A DNA stretch of 64,000 nt, taken from the NCBI GenBank assembly GCA_963695405.1, contig CAVOGJ010000017.1, positions 62,001 through 126,000 on the forward strand, written 5' to 3'. The stretch comes from CAVOGJ01 sp963695405 (lineage in GTDB: Bacteria > Planctomycetota > Planctomycetia > Pirellulales > Pirellulaceae). The position numbers were made by a program, and so were the translations under genes. Shown in pieces: positions 46,424 to 54,859 of the stretch (its first letter is position 1; each line of letters starts with the position of its first letter). The notes below the pieces were generated by a model, which did no database searches, was not told where the DNA came from, and saw only the letters and a program-made list of their open reading frames with translations.

Positions 46424-46918
46424 TCACACTGACCTTGGTGGCCGAAACAGACGGGTACAGGCTGGGTCGGGAAGAGACAATTGGACCTCGACGTAGCACC
46501 GACTTGTTCGTTCATTGTTCGAGGCAACCGTGCCCGTCTCGCAGCCAACCGCTGTCAGGAATGAATGGACCACCCCACAGCCCGCGGAGGAACCGCTGGA
46601 GGAGGTGCCGCTTGCCGGTGCGACGCCCGCAGCAAGAAGATGGCTCAACTGGATCGTACGCTGCGGCTCGCTCTCAGCCGGCCGGGATGATGAACCATTG
46701 TCACCGCACGCGCCGCTCGCCAGACGGAACTCGTACAAACGGAATGAGCTGACCGGAAGATGAATCGACGCGTCCGACTTGCATGGACAAAGAGCTGAAA
46801 GTACCACCAGGCAGGCGACGAGGAAAAAACCCTTGCTAGGGTTGCCCTGCGGCCGATCGGACTTGCGTTGTGCTTGTGCTACAGACATCGTGAGTGCGGC
46901 CGATTTGTTGCTGGCCAT
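46424..46918 (-). CDS. Putative secreted Ser/Cys-containing protein
   Basis: 164 residues. A basic leader and a hydrophobic stretch (GFFLVACLVVLSALCP, residues about 30-45) suggest a signal peptide. The mature part has LPVSSFRLYEFRLASGACG, a Ser/Gly-rich region (SGTSSSGSSAGCG) and several Cys residues. AAAGG precedes the ATG by about ten bases. There is no known domain, and composition is not strongly unlike a random frame, so this gene is tentative. It is upstream of the PEP-CTERM gene on the same strand and might be cotranscribed with it. Confidence 0.4.
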   Translation of the reverse strand: MASNKSAALTMSVAQAQRKSDRPQGNPSKGFFLVACLVVLSALCPCKSDASIHLPVSSFRLYEFRLASGACGDNGSSSRPAESEPQRTIQLSHLLAAGVAPASGTSSSGSSAGCGVVHSFLTAVGCETGTVASNNERTSRCYVEVQLSLPDPACTRLFRPPRSV

Positions 46919-47345
46919 CCGCGAAACCTTTGGAGCTCATTATATTACAGCCCCATCGGCGGTGTCAATGCACGTGAATTCCGGCAACAATGTCGAATGA
47001 AATTGGCGGAGCAGGCTTATTGGAGGCCGTTCAATCCGCTCGGATGGGACAGCCGAACGTCCCCGCCGCCCAAAAGTCAAGAAAAAAACTTGCGTTCATT
47101 ATCCGTTTCTTAGATTGGCCGCTGGCGGCCGGATGAACAGCCCGCGGGACCGAAGAGCGTTGAACCAACATCGGCATTGATGTCCGTCGCCATCCGTGGA
47201 CGCTACCGGCGAAATCCTCCATCGATGGGATACGACGACCCACGCCGTGAAAAGAGAAGTTGTAATTACTCCGGCTACTCGCCTCGCCCGCAAGATCCGT
47301 CTTCAGCCGGGTCAGTTGATCGCGAACTTGTTGCTCGCGAATCTG
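46919..47345. other. Intergenic region without a supported gene
   Basis: 427 bp. Contains an A-rich tract (AAGTCAAGAAAAAAACTTGCG near 47077-47097) whose reverse strand has TTGACTTTTGGGC, a possible -35 element for the genes to the left. No RNA gene, repeat or protein gene could be recognised. Confidence 0.45.
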
Positions 47346-47853
47346 TTAAACCTGCGCGTCTCGTCCCTTGGCGAAATTGGCAGCGTATTGGCGTTTCGCA
47401 GAAACCTGGTTCTGATATTCGTCACGTTTCTGCTGCCATTGGGCAGCGGTAAATCGCGCTACATCCGGCAATTGAGGACAAAGCTTTTTCCCGTAGGCCG
47501 GCGCCGCTACGGCCAACGACTCGTCGAGCCACGCGCGTGCTTGCCGTGTTTCATCGCTGTTCAAAATCGCGAGTTTCTGCTTCAAGTCACGCAGGAAGCT
47601 CTGCAATTGATCTGCTGGACTCTGGGCGACTTTCTGTTGCAGAACTTTCTTCAGCTTGGCCATTTGGTCCGTGTCGTAGATTTTCTGCACGGAAGACCAT
47701 TGTTCGCAATCGAGCATGGTCTGTTGCCAATCGTCGCTGTCGAGAATCTTCTCGCGATCCGCCCTGAGCCCAACTGGAGCCGATGCCTACCGTTGCGGAC
47801 AGCATCCACACCGCGACCAGCAGGAGTCGAAAGAGGGTCGATTGTCGCCTCAT
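47346..47853 (-). CDS. Secreted protein of about 165 residues, unknown function, frameshifted
   Basis: The N-terminal frame (ATG at 47853) encodes a signal peptide, RRQSTLFRLLLVAVWMLSAT, cleaved near GSSWAQ. The mature part lies in the neighbouring frame: ADREKILDSDDWQQTMLDCE, then helical Gln/Lys/Ala-rich sequence (MAKLKKVLQQKVAQSPADQL, LQSFLRDLKQKLAILNSDE) to the stop at 47346. The join must be near 47768, in a GGGCGGA stretch. The helical layout with a conserved-looking 'ADREKIL-S-W' opening resembles small exported proteins often seen in Planctomycetota, but I do not know a named family. Confidence 0.6.
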
Positions 47854-48052
47854 GCCAGTCGTTCCCACAGCCATATCTGTCGTTCATGCCATCGTCTGAG
47901 CAAAAACCGCAACACCCTTCACCGCTTTCATTGGACCGCCGGCTTTCGTACCAGCTTTACCCTCAAATCGGGAACCGCTCGTCCGGTGGCAGAAAAGGAT
48001 TTTGAACCAGTCGAGTAGAGGAGGGCCGCTTTCGCGACCCTCCCCCCTCCTC

Positions 48053-48085
48053 AAACCGGACGTGCGGATCTCCCGCATCCGGCTT
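48053..48085 (-). ncRNA. Group II intron domain V
   Basis: Minus-strand AAGCCGGATGCGGG, a short loop, then ATCCGCACGTCCGGTTT forms the 34-base hairpin with the two-nucleotide bulge that is the catalytic core of group II ribozymes. Domain VI (a GGAGGG...CCCTCC stem) follows and leads into the 3' end CTACTCGAC. Confidence 0.88.
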
Positions 48086-48119
48086 ACCGAAGGCGTTTCA
48101 TCGGTTGGCACACGCAGGG

Positions 48120-49520
48120 TCAGCGGATTCCACTTAGCTTCTCTAAACCCAGATTGTGATAGAGATGCGAGTAGAGGCTCACACCCGTGCCCGGACGACA
48201 GCCACGTTGGCTTCGACGACGCAGGTGAATACTCAGACGCCGGAGCGTCTGGTGGTTCACCGCTGCGAACGCTCGGCGGGGATGGCCGTAGCCAAAGTAC
48301 CCGCTCCAACCTCGCAGCAAGCGGTTCACCTCGGCGACAAGCAGCGGTGCGGGTTTGAAGCACATCCGTGGCGAGGTCAGTTCGCGAAGCTTCGTGCGAA
48401 CTCGTTCCATCGCCTTGGGGCTCGGTCCCACATGCAGGTAGCGATCCGAATGCGGCAAGATGCTGCGTTCGTAGCGCATCGTGAATCCGAGAAAGTCCAA
48501 ACCTTCACCAGCGATCTCTCCAAGGCGTACCACCTTGGTCTTCTCGCGGTTGATCGTCAACCCGAAGCGGTCCTCCAGCGTCGTTTCAATCCACGATCTC
48601 AGACGATCGCCTTGGTAATAGGCGAGCACAACGAAATCGTCCGCATAGCGGACCAGCTCGGCCTTGGCCCAGGTAGCCGGACCATCACTGCGGTAAAACA
48701 GCACCTCGAACCAGTGGAGATAAAGATTCGCCAACAGCGGCGAAATCACCCCACCTTGAGGCGTGCCCGCGGTGGGCTTGTGCCGGGTCTTGCGACCAGA
48801 TTCGTCGGTTTCTTCGATCGGACTTTGCAGCCACATGCGGATCAACCGCAACACACTGCGGTCGCTGATGCGGACCTCCAGTGCGGCGATCAATTTGTCA
48901 TGCGGGATCGTGTCGAAGTAGCCCTTCAGGTCCGCGTCATACACTTCCCGCTTCCCTCGCCCAAGGTGCGAGCGAATCGCATCGAGGGCGTCGTGAGCAC
49001 TTCGGCCCGGCCGAAACCCGAACGAACTGTCACGAAAGTCCGCTTCGAAGATCGGTTCCAGAATCAGCAACACTGCCATCTGGACAACTCGGTCGCGGAC
49101 CGTCGGGATGCCCAGCGGACGCATGCGACCGTCGGGCTTGGGGATTTGTACGCGGCGGACCGCATCAGGCTTGTAGCTCTTGTTCCGCAAGTCTGCCTGG
49201 AGTTGCTGCAGAAAACCTCGCACGCCATTTTCGGATGCTTCGATGTCTACAAACGTGACACCATCAACTCCGGGGGCGGTCTTGGTCTTCCGTACGCGAC
49301 GCCAAGCCGACTGCAGAACATCCATCCGGTAGATTCGATCGTACAGGGCGTAAAATCGAAACTTCGGTTCCTGCTTCGCTTTCTGATTCAGCTTCATTCG
49401 CAAACGCGAGACTTTCGGAGGCAGATCGGTTCGACCGCAGGGGTCGATGGGGTCGGCTTCGTCTTCCGTAGTGGACATTTCTGTCAAGCGGCTCTCAAAA
49501 CGTTGTTGAATGAAACACAT
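48120..49520 (-). CDS. ltrA: Group II intron reverse transcriptase/maturase
   Basis: 466 residues. The RT domain (about 65-330) has IPKPDGRMRPLGIPTVRDRV (RT-2 region), DADLKGYFDTIPH (RT-3 with the first catalytic Asp), TPQGGVISPLLANLYLHW (RT-4) and VRYADDFVVLA (YADD active site). The maturase/thumb domain and the group II maturase-specific C-terminal domain (LLRGWSGYFGYGHPRRAF) follow. There is no HNH endonuclease, so insertion probably uses a nicked or single-stranded target. The protein splices its own intron RNA and drives mobility. It appears intact, unlike several neighbours, so the intron may be active. Confidence 0.95.
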   Translation of the reverse strand: MCFIQQRFESRLTEMSTTEDEADPIDPCGRTDLPPKVSRLRMKLNQKAKQEPKFRFYALYDRIYRMDVLQSAWRRVRKTKTAPGVDGVTFVDIEASENGVRGFLQQLQADLRNKSYKPDAVRRVQIPKPDGRMRPLGIPTVRDRVVQMAVLLILEPIFEADFRDSSFGFRPGRSAHDALDAIRSHLGRGKREVYDADLKGYFDTIPHDKLIAALEVRISDRSVLRLIRMWLQSPIEETDESGRKTRHKPTAGTPQGGVISPLLANLYLHWFEVLFYRSDGPATWAKAELVRYADDFVVLAYYQGDRLRSWIETTLEDRFGLTINREKTKVVRLGEIAGEGLDFLGFTMRYERSILPHSDRYLHVGPSPKAMERVRTKLRELTSPRMCFKPAPLLVAEVNRLLRGWSGYFGYGHPRRAFAAVNHQTLRRLSIHLRRRSQRGCRPGTGVSLYSHLYHNLGLEKLSGIR

Positions 49521-49970
49521 CCTTCGTCAGGCTCCTTCGCTCGTCGCGAGTTACTGCGAGTCATCACTATTATGAGCCTGTCCGACTCCCACGTTGGCCG
49601 TTCTGTGGTTATGGATTTCCGCAGAGCGTTGAGCTGGGACTCGCCGACGTGGGCCTCCCAGGTTCCTGACTGATCTTTCGGTGCCCGCTGTCCCCAGTCA
49701 CCCCGCCGAGTCGGATCGCTGCTTCTGTTCGTTGCTTGACGACCCGTGATGGCTTTACCATCTCCGAAAAGCTGGCCACTCGGAAAAAAAGTGAAACGAG
49801 GCTGAATCGGGTTCACGCTTGCACATTACGGCTGACACCTTCGCTAGACTCAGGGCTTCGGTGACCGAGTTACCACGAGAGCACCGCCTGAGCAGCTACA
49901 TGACTAACGAACAATTATCATGCTCAACTCCTTTCATTTGAGTAGATCAGCCAGGCTTCGCCTGGCGCAC

Positions 49971-50155
49971 CGGAGGCACAGAGAACGCGGAGTCACGATG
50001 CATTATTCTCCTCAGTGTCCTCTGTGCCTCTGCGTTTCTACCGTCCTCCGGTGGCAGGAAAGGATTTTGAAACACTGGAGGCACAGAGAACGCGGAGTCA
50101 CGACCCCCGCATCCTGCTCAGTGTCCTCTGCGCCTCTGTGTTTCCTACCGTCGTT
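49971..50155. repeat. Copies of the GAAACAC hairpin family flanking the intron
   Basis: Begins with the right half of the interrupted copy (CGGAGGCACAGAGAACGCGG); its left half is at about 47975-48009. An intact copy follows: CTCTGTGCCTCTGCGTTTC, loop, GAAACACTGGAGGCACAGAG, then a further GCCTCTGTGTTTCC arm at about 50138. Between here and the PEP-CTERM gene (50156-50355) no gene was recognised. Confidence 0.88.
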
Positions 50156-50355
50156 TCCAACCCGCGAATCTGCGACATCCCATCCCCTTCCTCCCCATCT
50201 CGCACCGCGCCGCAAAACAGTTATGCTGATCGTAGCGATGATGCCCCAGACTGCCGCCCGAGCCCCCGCGAATTACCCGGCCAAACCTTGTCGGCGAGTG
50301 AGAGTCGGTACATAGTCGACATTTACGGCTGTCGGATGCGACTAATGAGAACGAG

Positions 50356-51073
50356 ATGAACACGATGCCTGACAATCGCGTCTGGACCGTCACTTGCGGT
50401 CTATGGATCATCGGCTTGATGCCGATCTCCTGCTGGGGAACGCTGCACCGTACTCTCCGTCAATCGGGGCGTTCGGGTGGACAGCGTCACCGACAGCAGT
50501 CAGCTCTTCAGCGGTGACTTTTCCGCATCGTTAAGTCGGAGCGACGAAACGGGCGACGCGCACGCCTGGATAGCATCAACCGTGGATGTCACGCAATTTT
50601 CCATGACCGGAGGAGCCAGCGAGTATGCCACAGAATTGGATACCTCGTTTGACATACGGGCCGAGGTCTTCTTTGACGCGCAATTTCAACTGGCACGGCC
50701 ATATAATTACGACTTGCGGGCACTTGGTGGCGGCGCCTCGGACAGCGAGCACTGGCAGTCGGAATTGACATTTATGGGGCCGACGCAAACTTGGACAGAA
50801 CGCTGGAACTCGGTTGGCACGAATTCCGGGCTGGTCGAGCAGACGGGGGTACTCGCCCCTGGTCAGTATCAGTTTCTCGCGAATGCCTATCCGATTGTCT
50901 TCGGCGGCTTTGACAGAGGCTCGGCGGAGGCCTTCCTCGACATTCGCCTGGGGATGACGCCGGTCCCGGAGCCGGCTCAGATTGCGGGTTGGTATGGCCT
51001 GGGTGTGTTCTGCTTATTCCGCCGGCGTCGCTGGCAGGCGGTAAGACCGGGTTGTCGACTCTCAACTTCGTGA
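50356..51073 (+). CDS. PEP-CTERM sorting-domain protein, signal peptide frameshifted
   Basis: An ATG at 50356 opens a leader with a hydrophobic core (WTVTCGLWIIGLMPISCW), but that frame ends at a stop near 50515. The adjacent frame takes over near 50440 (at CTGGGGAAC), reads GERCTVLSVNRGVRVDSVTD and runs to 51073. The mature domain is beta-rich, with many Asp/Thr/Ser residues. It ends in VPEPAQIAGWYGLGVFCLF and RRRRW, a complete PEP-CTERM sorting tail. The GTG at 50477 would start without a signal and is unlikely. The 3' end is convergent with, and overlapped by, the thioesterase frame. Confidence 0.7.
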
Positions 51074-52004
51074 TGCGCGGACCGATGACGTCCGCGAAAA
51101 TATCTGCGATCGCCTGCAGCCGAAAATCGCGAAACATATCCATGTGCGTCCCCGCCACGTCGATCACCTCAATCTGGCCCCGCGACACATGGCCCCAACC
51201 GCCCTGGGAATCGGCGTGAATCCGAGGCGCTCCGGACTGAGCGCGAATTAAAACGCAGGGAAAGTCACAGGGTTGCGGTCGATAGCCTTGCAGGGCTTGG
51301 ATACTCGCATCGGTCACCCGTCGACGATATTCATTCGCCGATAATTTCGGACCCGACGCACCGGCCTGCCTGGTGCCATCATTGCGGAAGAACCAACGAC
51401 GCCAAGAATCGGGCAAACGACGAGTCGTCCGCAGACGATACATGAGCCCTTCGCGGAAATAATTCCAGCGCATCCGCCAAGACAGGTGAGAAATAGCCAT
51501 CCATTGCCAGGACCACCAATCGAGATACGTCACTTTTGCGTCTGGACCTGGCTGGTCGATGATGAATCGCGCTGCGATCCGTTCGCCCGCTTGCTGAAGT
51601 TGTTGAGCCAGTTCGTACGCAATCGTCGCCCCCATCGAGTGACCGCAAAGGAAGTAAGGCCCACACGGCAACTGTCGTTGCAAACAAGCCAGATGCGCCC
51701 GAGCCATGTCTTCGATTGTCTCAAACATGACGTTCTGACCACCAGGCACGTGCAATTGCAGTGCAAACATCGCCTGGTCTGGGATCAGCTCACCTAAGCG
51801 ACGATACGTGGGGACACCCGCACCTCCACCTAAGACACAGATCAACGGCACGCTGTCTTTGCGCACTCGGATCGAGATCAGATGGCTGTCCGCAAGAACG
51901 GAGTGACCAGTGACCGCAAGGCGTTCTTCCAGCAGTGCCTGCAGTTGCGACCGCGGCGCGTCGTCAGATGGTGATTCGTCCATCATCGGGCGACGGTCAT
52001 TCAC
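50772..52004 (-). CDS. Type II-like thioesterase domain protein
   Basis: A 410-residue frame. Residues about 50-310 form an alpha/beta-hydrolase thioesterase (PF00975): ICVLGGGAGVPTYRRLGELI, the nucleophile elbow CGHSMGATIAYELA, and the catalytic His in VAGTHMDMF. The final 100 residues or so, beyond about 51070, are antisense to a PEP-CTERM gene and look like translated reverse strand, so the true end is probably near 51050-51070, perhaps hidden by an indel. Stand-alone thioesterases in PKS clusters release products or clear stalled carrier proteins. The start overlaps the ACP stop by a few bases, so the two are coupled. Confidence 0.8.
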   Translation of the reverse strand: MNDRRPMMDESPSDDAPRSQLQALLEERLAVTGHSVLADSHLISIRVRKDSVPLICVLGGGAGVPTYRRLGELIPDQAMFALQLHVPGGQNVMFETIEDMARAHLACLQRQLPCGPYFLCGHSMGATIAYELAQQLQQAGERIAARFIIDQPGPDAKVTYLDWWSWQWMAISHLSWRMRWNYFREGLMYRLRTTRRLPDSWRRWFFRNDGTRQAGASGPKLSANEYRRRVTDASIQALQGYRPQPCDFPCVLIRAQSGAPRIHADSQGGWGHVSRGQIEVIDVAGTHMDMFRDFRLQAIADIFADVIGPRITKLRVDNPVLPPASDAGGISRTHPGHTNPQSEPAPGPASSPGECRGRPPPSLCQSRRRQSDRHSRETDTDQGRVPPSARPARNSCQPSSSVLSKFASAP

Positions 52005-52410
52005 GATTCAGCCGTTGTAGTAACGCATCCACCTCGGCATCGGAAAGTTCGTCGAGCCTGTCCAACAGTGCTTGAGCTTGTTCGGCATCAAGCTCCTCCA
52101 TACTCGAGACCCCGTCGACGCTTGTTGACGATGAATGCTCGCTCGTCGGTGCCAATCTGATTTCTTGAGCCAACTTTTCAACTAGCCCGTCAACCGTGGG
52201 AAAATCCCACACCAAGGTTGGCGGCAACCGCAGGCCCAACCGGTCCTCCAGATCACCCACAAGCATAATGGCATTGACCGAATCCATGCGATAGTGTTGC
52301 AGGTTTTCGTCACCGCGGATGCGATGCCGCGGCAATTGTAGCTCTTTGGCAAGCCATTCAAGGATCCAATCTCGAAGCTGATCAGGGTTATTTTGGGTTC
52401 GCAAAATCAC
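51997..52410 (-). CDS. Free-standing acyl carrier protein
   Basis: 137 residues. A GTG at 52410 with GGAGAAG about eight bases upstream begins just after the FAAL-ACAD stop; the longer open frame overlaps that gene. An ACP domain (residues about 8-90) has the phosphopantetheine Ser in YRMDSVNAIMLVGDLEDRLG, DSV replacing the common DSL, and a helix III segment TLVWDFPTVDGLVEKLAQ. An acidic, Glu/Asp/Leu-rich tail (about 100-137, LDRLDELSDAEVDALLQRL) may be a docking helix for a partner enzyme. It likely accepts the acyl chain from the FAAL-ACAD enzyme and passes it to the PKS. Confidence 0.88.
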   Translation of the reverse strand: MILRTQNNPDQLRDWILEWLAKELQLPRHRIRGDENLQHYRMDSVNAIMLVGDLEDRLGLRLPPTLVWDFPTVDGLVEKLAQEIRLAPTSEHSSSTSVDGVSSMEELDAEQAQALLDRLDELSDAEVDALLQRLNRE

Positions 52411-52441
52411 ACTTTCTTCTCCAGCGGTCAATCCAAGGAGT

Positions 52442-54859
52442 TCATTTCTTTGACGCCAATCGTTCTCGCAACGCTGCTTCCAGTAATCTCCGTCGCCGTC
52501 CTTGATCGGCCGCCTCGTCGCTATCCTCAATCGTTTCGGACGGCGGATTTTCCGAGGGTCTCGCCGAGCCTGTGGGCTCACCTGCAGTGGCAAGACCGAG
52601 CAATGGATCGATTTCCACATCCTCTCCCGGCAGTCCCTGATGGATATCGCCAATCGAGTTGGCGAATCCGAGTATACTCTGGTCAAGCTCGTTTGGCCCC
52701 TGGGAACTGGGGCCACTTTGGGAAAATTCGTTGCCGGCCGCGATGGTCTGTTCCAACAAGCGGCGGGTCCACGCACTGATACGCAGATCGGCCGAATTCA
52801 AGGAACGCAAGACAGCGGCGTGTAGGAATGCACCTACGACCAGCTGACCCGAAAGGTAACTAGCCCACTGCTCACGTTGCGGCCCCGACAACGAAGCTAA
52901 CTTCTGGGAAGCTGTCCGAATTTGATTTCCGGCGCTTTTCACCAACGCCGCGATGTCCGACGGGGCATGCTCCGACAACCAGCCAAGGAACTCGTTGAAC
53001 GTTTGAGATTGTCCCAGATAACCCAACAGGCTTTCGTTTGGCCCCTCTCCGATACTCAGCGATTTGGCATCTCGCCAAATGCGTGACACTTCGTTGTTCT
53101 CCATATAACCGCGACCGCCCAGAAGTTGAACAACGCTGGCCGTGGTGAAATTCAAGTATTCGCTGGCGGCGACCTTCACCACCATCATCATCCACGCTGG
53201 GAGTCTTATTCCTCGATCCAATTCCTCGGCGAGTTGTCGGACAACGACGCTGACCGTTTGAATTTGGTCAGTCATCTCAGAGAGCCGGGCAATCACTAAA
53301 GGGTGATCAAGCAACCGACCCGTTGAGATCTGGCGACGAGTCGCATAGCGATGAAATAGCTGCAATGTCCGTCTCATCGCACCCAACGATACCGCGGCCA
53401 CGCATAGACGACCAACACCTCGCGCATCATTGGCGACGTCCATGCCGCGACCCGACTCGCCAAGCAACTGCACGGGCGGTATGACCACATCCGTAAATTG
53501 CAAGCTGTTTTGCACAATCGAGCGCAGTCCGGTTGTCAGCGACTCTTCGCCGACGCGAACCCCATCGGCGTCCAAGGGGACCAGAAAAGCGGAAATTCCC
53601 TGCCGTCTTCCCTGAGCATCTGCTTCACGAGCCATCACAGTCACCCAGCTCGCCCACGCGGAACCGTTCCATCTTTTGACTCCTGACAACTTCCAGCCTC
53701 CGGATTTCAGCCGAACAGCCGTCGCCTCGATGGCGCCGATATTCGCCCCGGCCTCTGGTTCGGAGAGCGCAAAGGCGGCCAGCTGCCTCCCGGTTGCTAA
53801 GCCTGGCAGCAGTCGCGTTTGGAGGTCGACAGCGGCAAAATGAAGAATCGGTCGCAGTCCATTCGTGTTGCTCAGAAAAACGAGTGTCGCCAACGAAAGA
53901 TCAATCGCCGCAAGCTGTTCCAGGACACTTAGCATCTGGACGTGAGCCAGTTCCAGCCCCCCATACTGTTTCGGTACCTGCAAGCCAAACAGTCCTTGAT
54001 TGCCAAAGTCGAGCATCGCATGCGGCGCGATTGTCCGACGCTCGTCCATCAGCCGAGAATTGAGCCGGCGTGAAGCGTACTTACGCAGCCAATCAATCAA
54101 TTCATCGCCGGTGCGAACCGTTCTGACGCTCGTCCCAACCGAATTCCCACCGAAGCGAGACGATTCTCGGTCCATACCGGGATCGAAACTCTCTATCATT
54201 CGGTCCGCCCTCCACTGGGAAATGAACTCCAACTCGTTGGCGAGATAAGCCTTGCGGCTGGCCTGCCGCTGTACTTTGCCGCTCGCGGTCTTGGGAATAC
54301 TCCCTCGTTTCAGCAACAGTACGTGAAAGACATCAATCTCGTGTTGTTCAACAATCGCCTCAACAATGTTCGCCAGTCGTTGCTGAGAGGAGTCTGGCAA
54401 ATCGACTAGGCGATCCACTTCTTGGAGAAGGATCAGCCGCTCCGATCCCTCAACAACGACCGAGAAAGCAGCGGAAGTCTGGCCATGAAATGCGGCGTCT
54501 GACCGCTGGGCCGTCCATTCAAGATCCTGCGGATAATGATTGCTTCCTCGGATAATGATCAAGTCCTTCAAACGTCCGCTAATGAATAGTTCGTTTTCAA
54601 ACAGAAAACCAAGATCGCCTGTTCGCAGGTACGGCCCTGCGTTATGACCCGTCGGTTGAGCTAGAAACACGTCAGCAGACTCCGCCGAGCGTCGCCAGTA
54701 TCCCTCCGCCACGGCCGGGCTGCGTACCCAGATCTCTCCGATTTTCCCGTGCGCCAATGTCTGGAGTGTCATCGGATCAACAATCTGCACGTCGGTATCC
54801 GCGTAGACCGTTCCGCACGACACGATCGTCCGCGTTTGCGCAGCTGTCGGCGCACACAA
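52442..54859 (-). CDS. FAAL C-terminal part fused to an acyl-CoA dehydrogenase domain
   Basis: A 805-residue frame continuing the FAAL of 55925-54777. Residues about 10-215 complete the ligase: GKIGEIWVRSPAVAEGYW, YLRTGDLGFLFENELFISGR (motif A8 region), RLKDLIIIRGSNHYPQDLE and the catalytic Lys region PKTASGKVQRQ. Residues about 250-620 are an acyl-CoA dehydrogenase domain: FGNQGLFGLQVPKQYGGLEL, AFALSEPEAGANIG, SGVKRWNG, and the FAD-binding LLGGRGYMENNEVSRIWRDA. The end is a disordered acidic-basic tail. Joined to the N-terminal part (frame change near 54850), the protein of about 1160 residues should adenylate a fatty acid and oxidise its alpha-beta bond on one chain. The ACAD catalytic Glu could not be assigned with confidence. 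Confidence 0.9.
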   Translation of the reverse strand: MCAPTAAQTRTIVSCGTVYADTDVQIVDPMTLQTLAHGKIGEIWVRSPAVAEGYWRRSAESADVFLAQPTGHNAGPYLRTGDLGFLFENELFISGRLKDLIIIRGSNHYPQDLEWTAQRSDAAFHGQTSAAFSVVVEGSERLILLQEVDRLVDLPDSSQQRLANIVEAIVEQHEIDVFHVLLLKRGSIPKTASGKVQRQASRKAYLANELEFISQWRADRMIESFDPGMDRESSRFGGNSVGTSVRTVRTGDELIDWLRKYASRRLNSRLMDERRTIAPHAMLDFGNQGLFGLQVPKQYGGLELAHVQMLSVLEQLAAIDLSLATLVFLSNTNGLRPILHFAAVDLQTRLLPGLATGRQLAAFALSEPEAGANIGAIEATAVRLKSGGWKLSGVKRWNGSAWASWVTVMAREADAQGRRQGISAFLVPLDADGVRVGEESLTTGLRSIVQNSLQFTDVVIPPVQLLGESGRGMDVANDARGVGRLCVAAVSLGAMRRTLQLFHRYATRRQISTGRLLDHPLVIARLSEMTDQIQTVSVVVRQLAEELDRGIRLPAWMMMVVKVAASEYLNFTTASVVQLLGGRGYMENNEVSRIWRDAKSLSIGEGPNESLLGYLGQSQTFNEFLGWLSEHAPSDIAALVKSAGNQIRTASQKLASLSGPQREQWASYLSGQLVVGAFLHAAVLRSLNSADLRISAWTRRLLEQTIAAGNEFSQSGPSSQGPNELDQSILGFANSIGDIHQGLPGEDVEIDPLLGLATAGEPTGSARPSENPPSETIEDSDEAADQGRRRRLLEAALRERLASKK

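Larger units (their letters stand above)
48010..49970 (-). mobile_element. Group II intron, complete, inserted in a hairpin repeat
   Basis: On the minus strand the element starts GTGCGCC at 49970 (the GUGYG-type 5' end) and ends CTACTCGAC at 48010, about 1.96 kb. It carries a reverse transcriptase/maturase ORF and a domain V at 48053-48085, followed by a domain VI hairpin. Removing it joins GATTTTGAACCA to CGGAGGCACAGAG, which rebuilds an intact copy of the dispersed repeat found whole at 50013-50100 (GATTTTGAAACACTGGAGGC). This comparison fixes both ends within a base or two. Lack of an endonuclease domain and a hairpin target fit the class C lifestyle; the class itself is not proven. Confidence 0.9.

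Noticed and set aside
48156..49673. A 505-codon plus-strand open frame
   Set aside because: Antisense to the intact group II intron reverse transcriptase and its RNA domains; no protein-like motifs.
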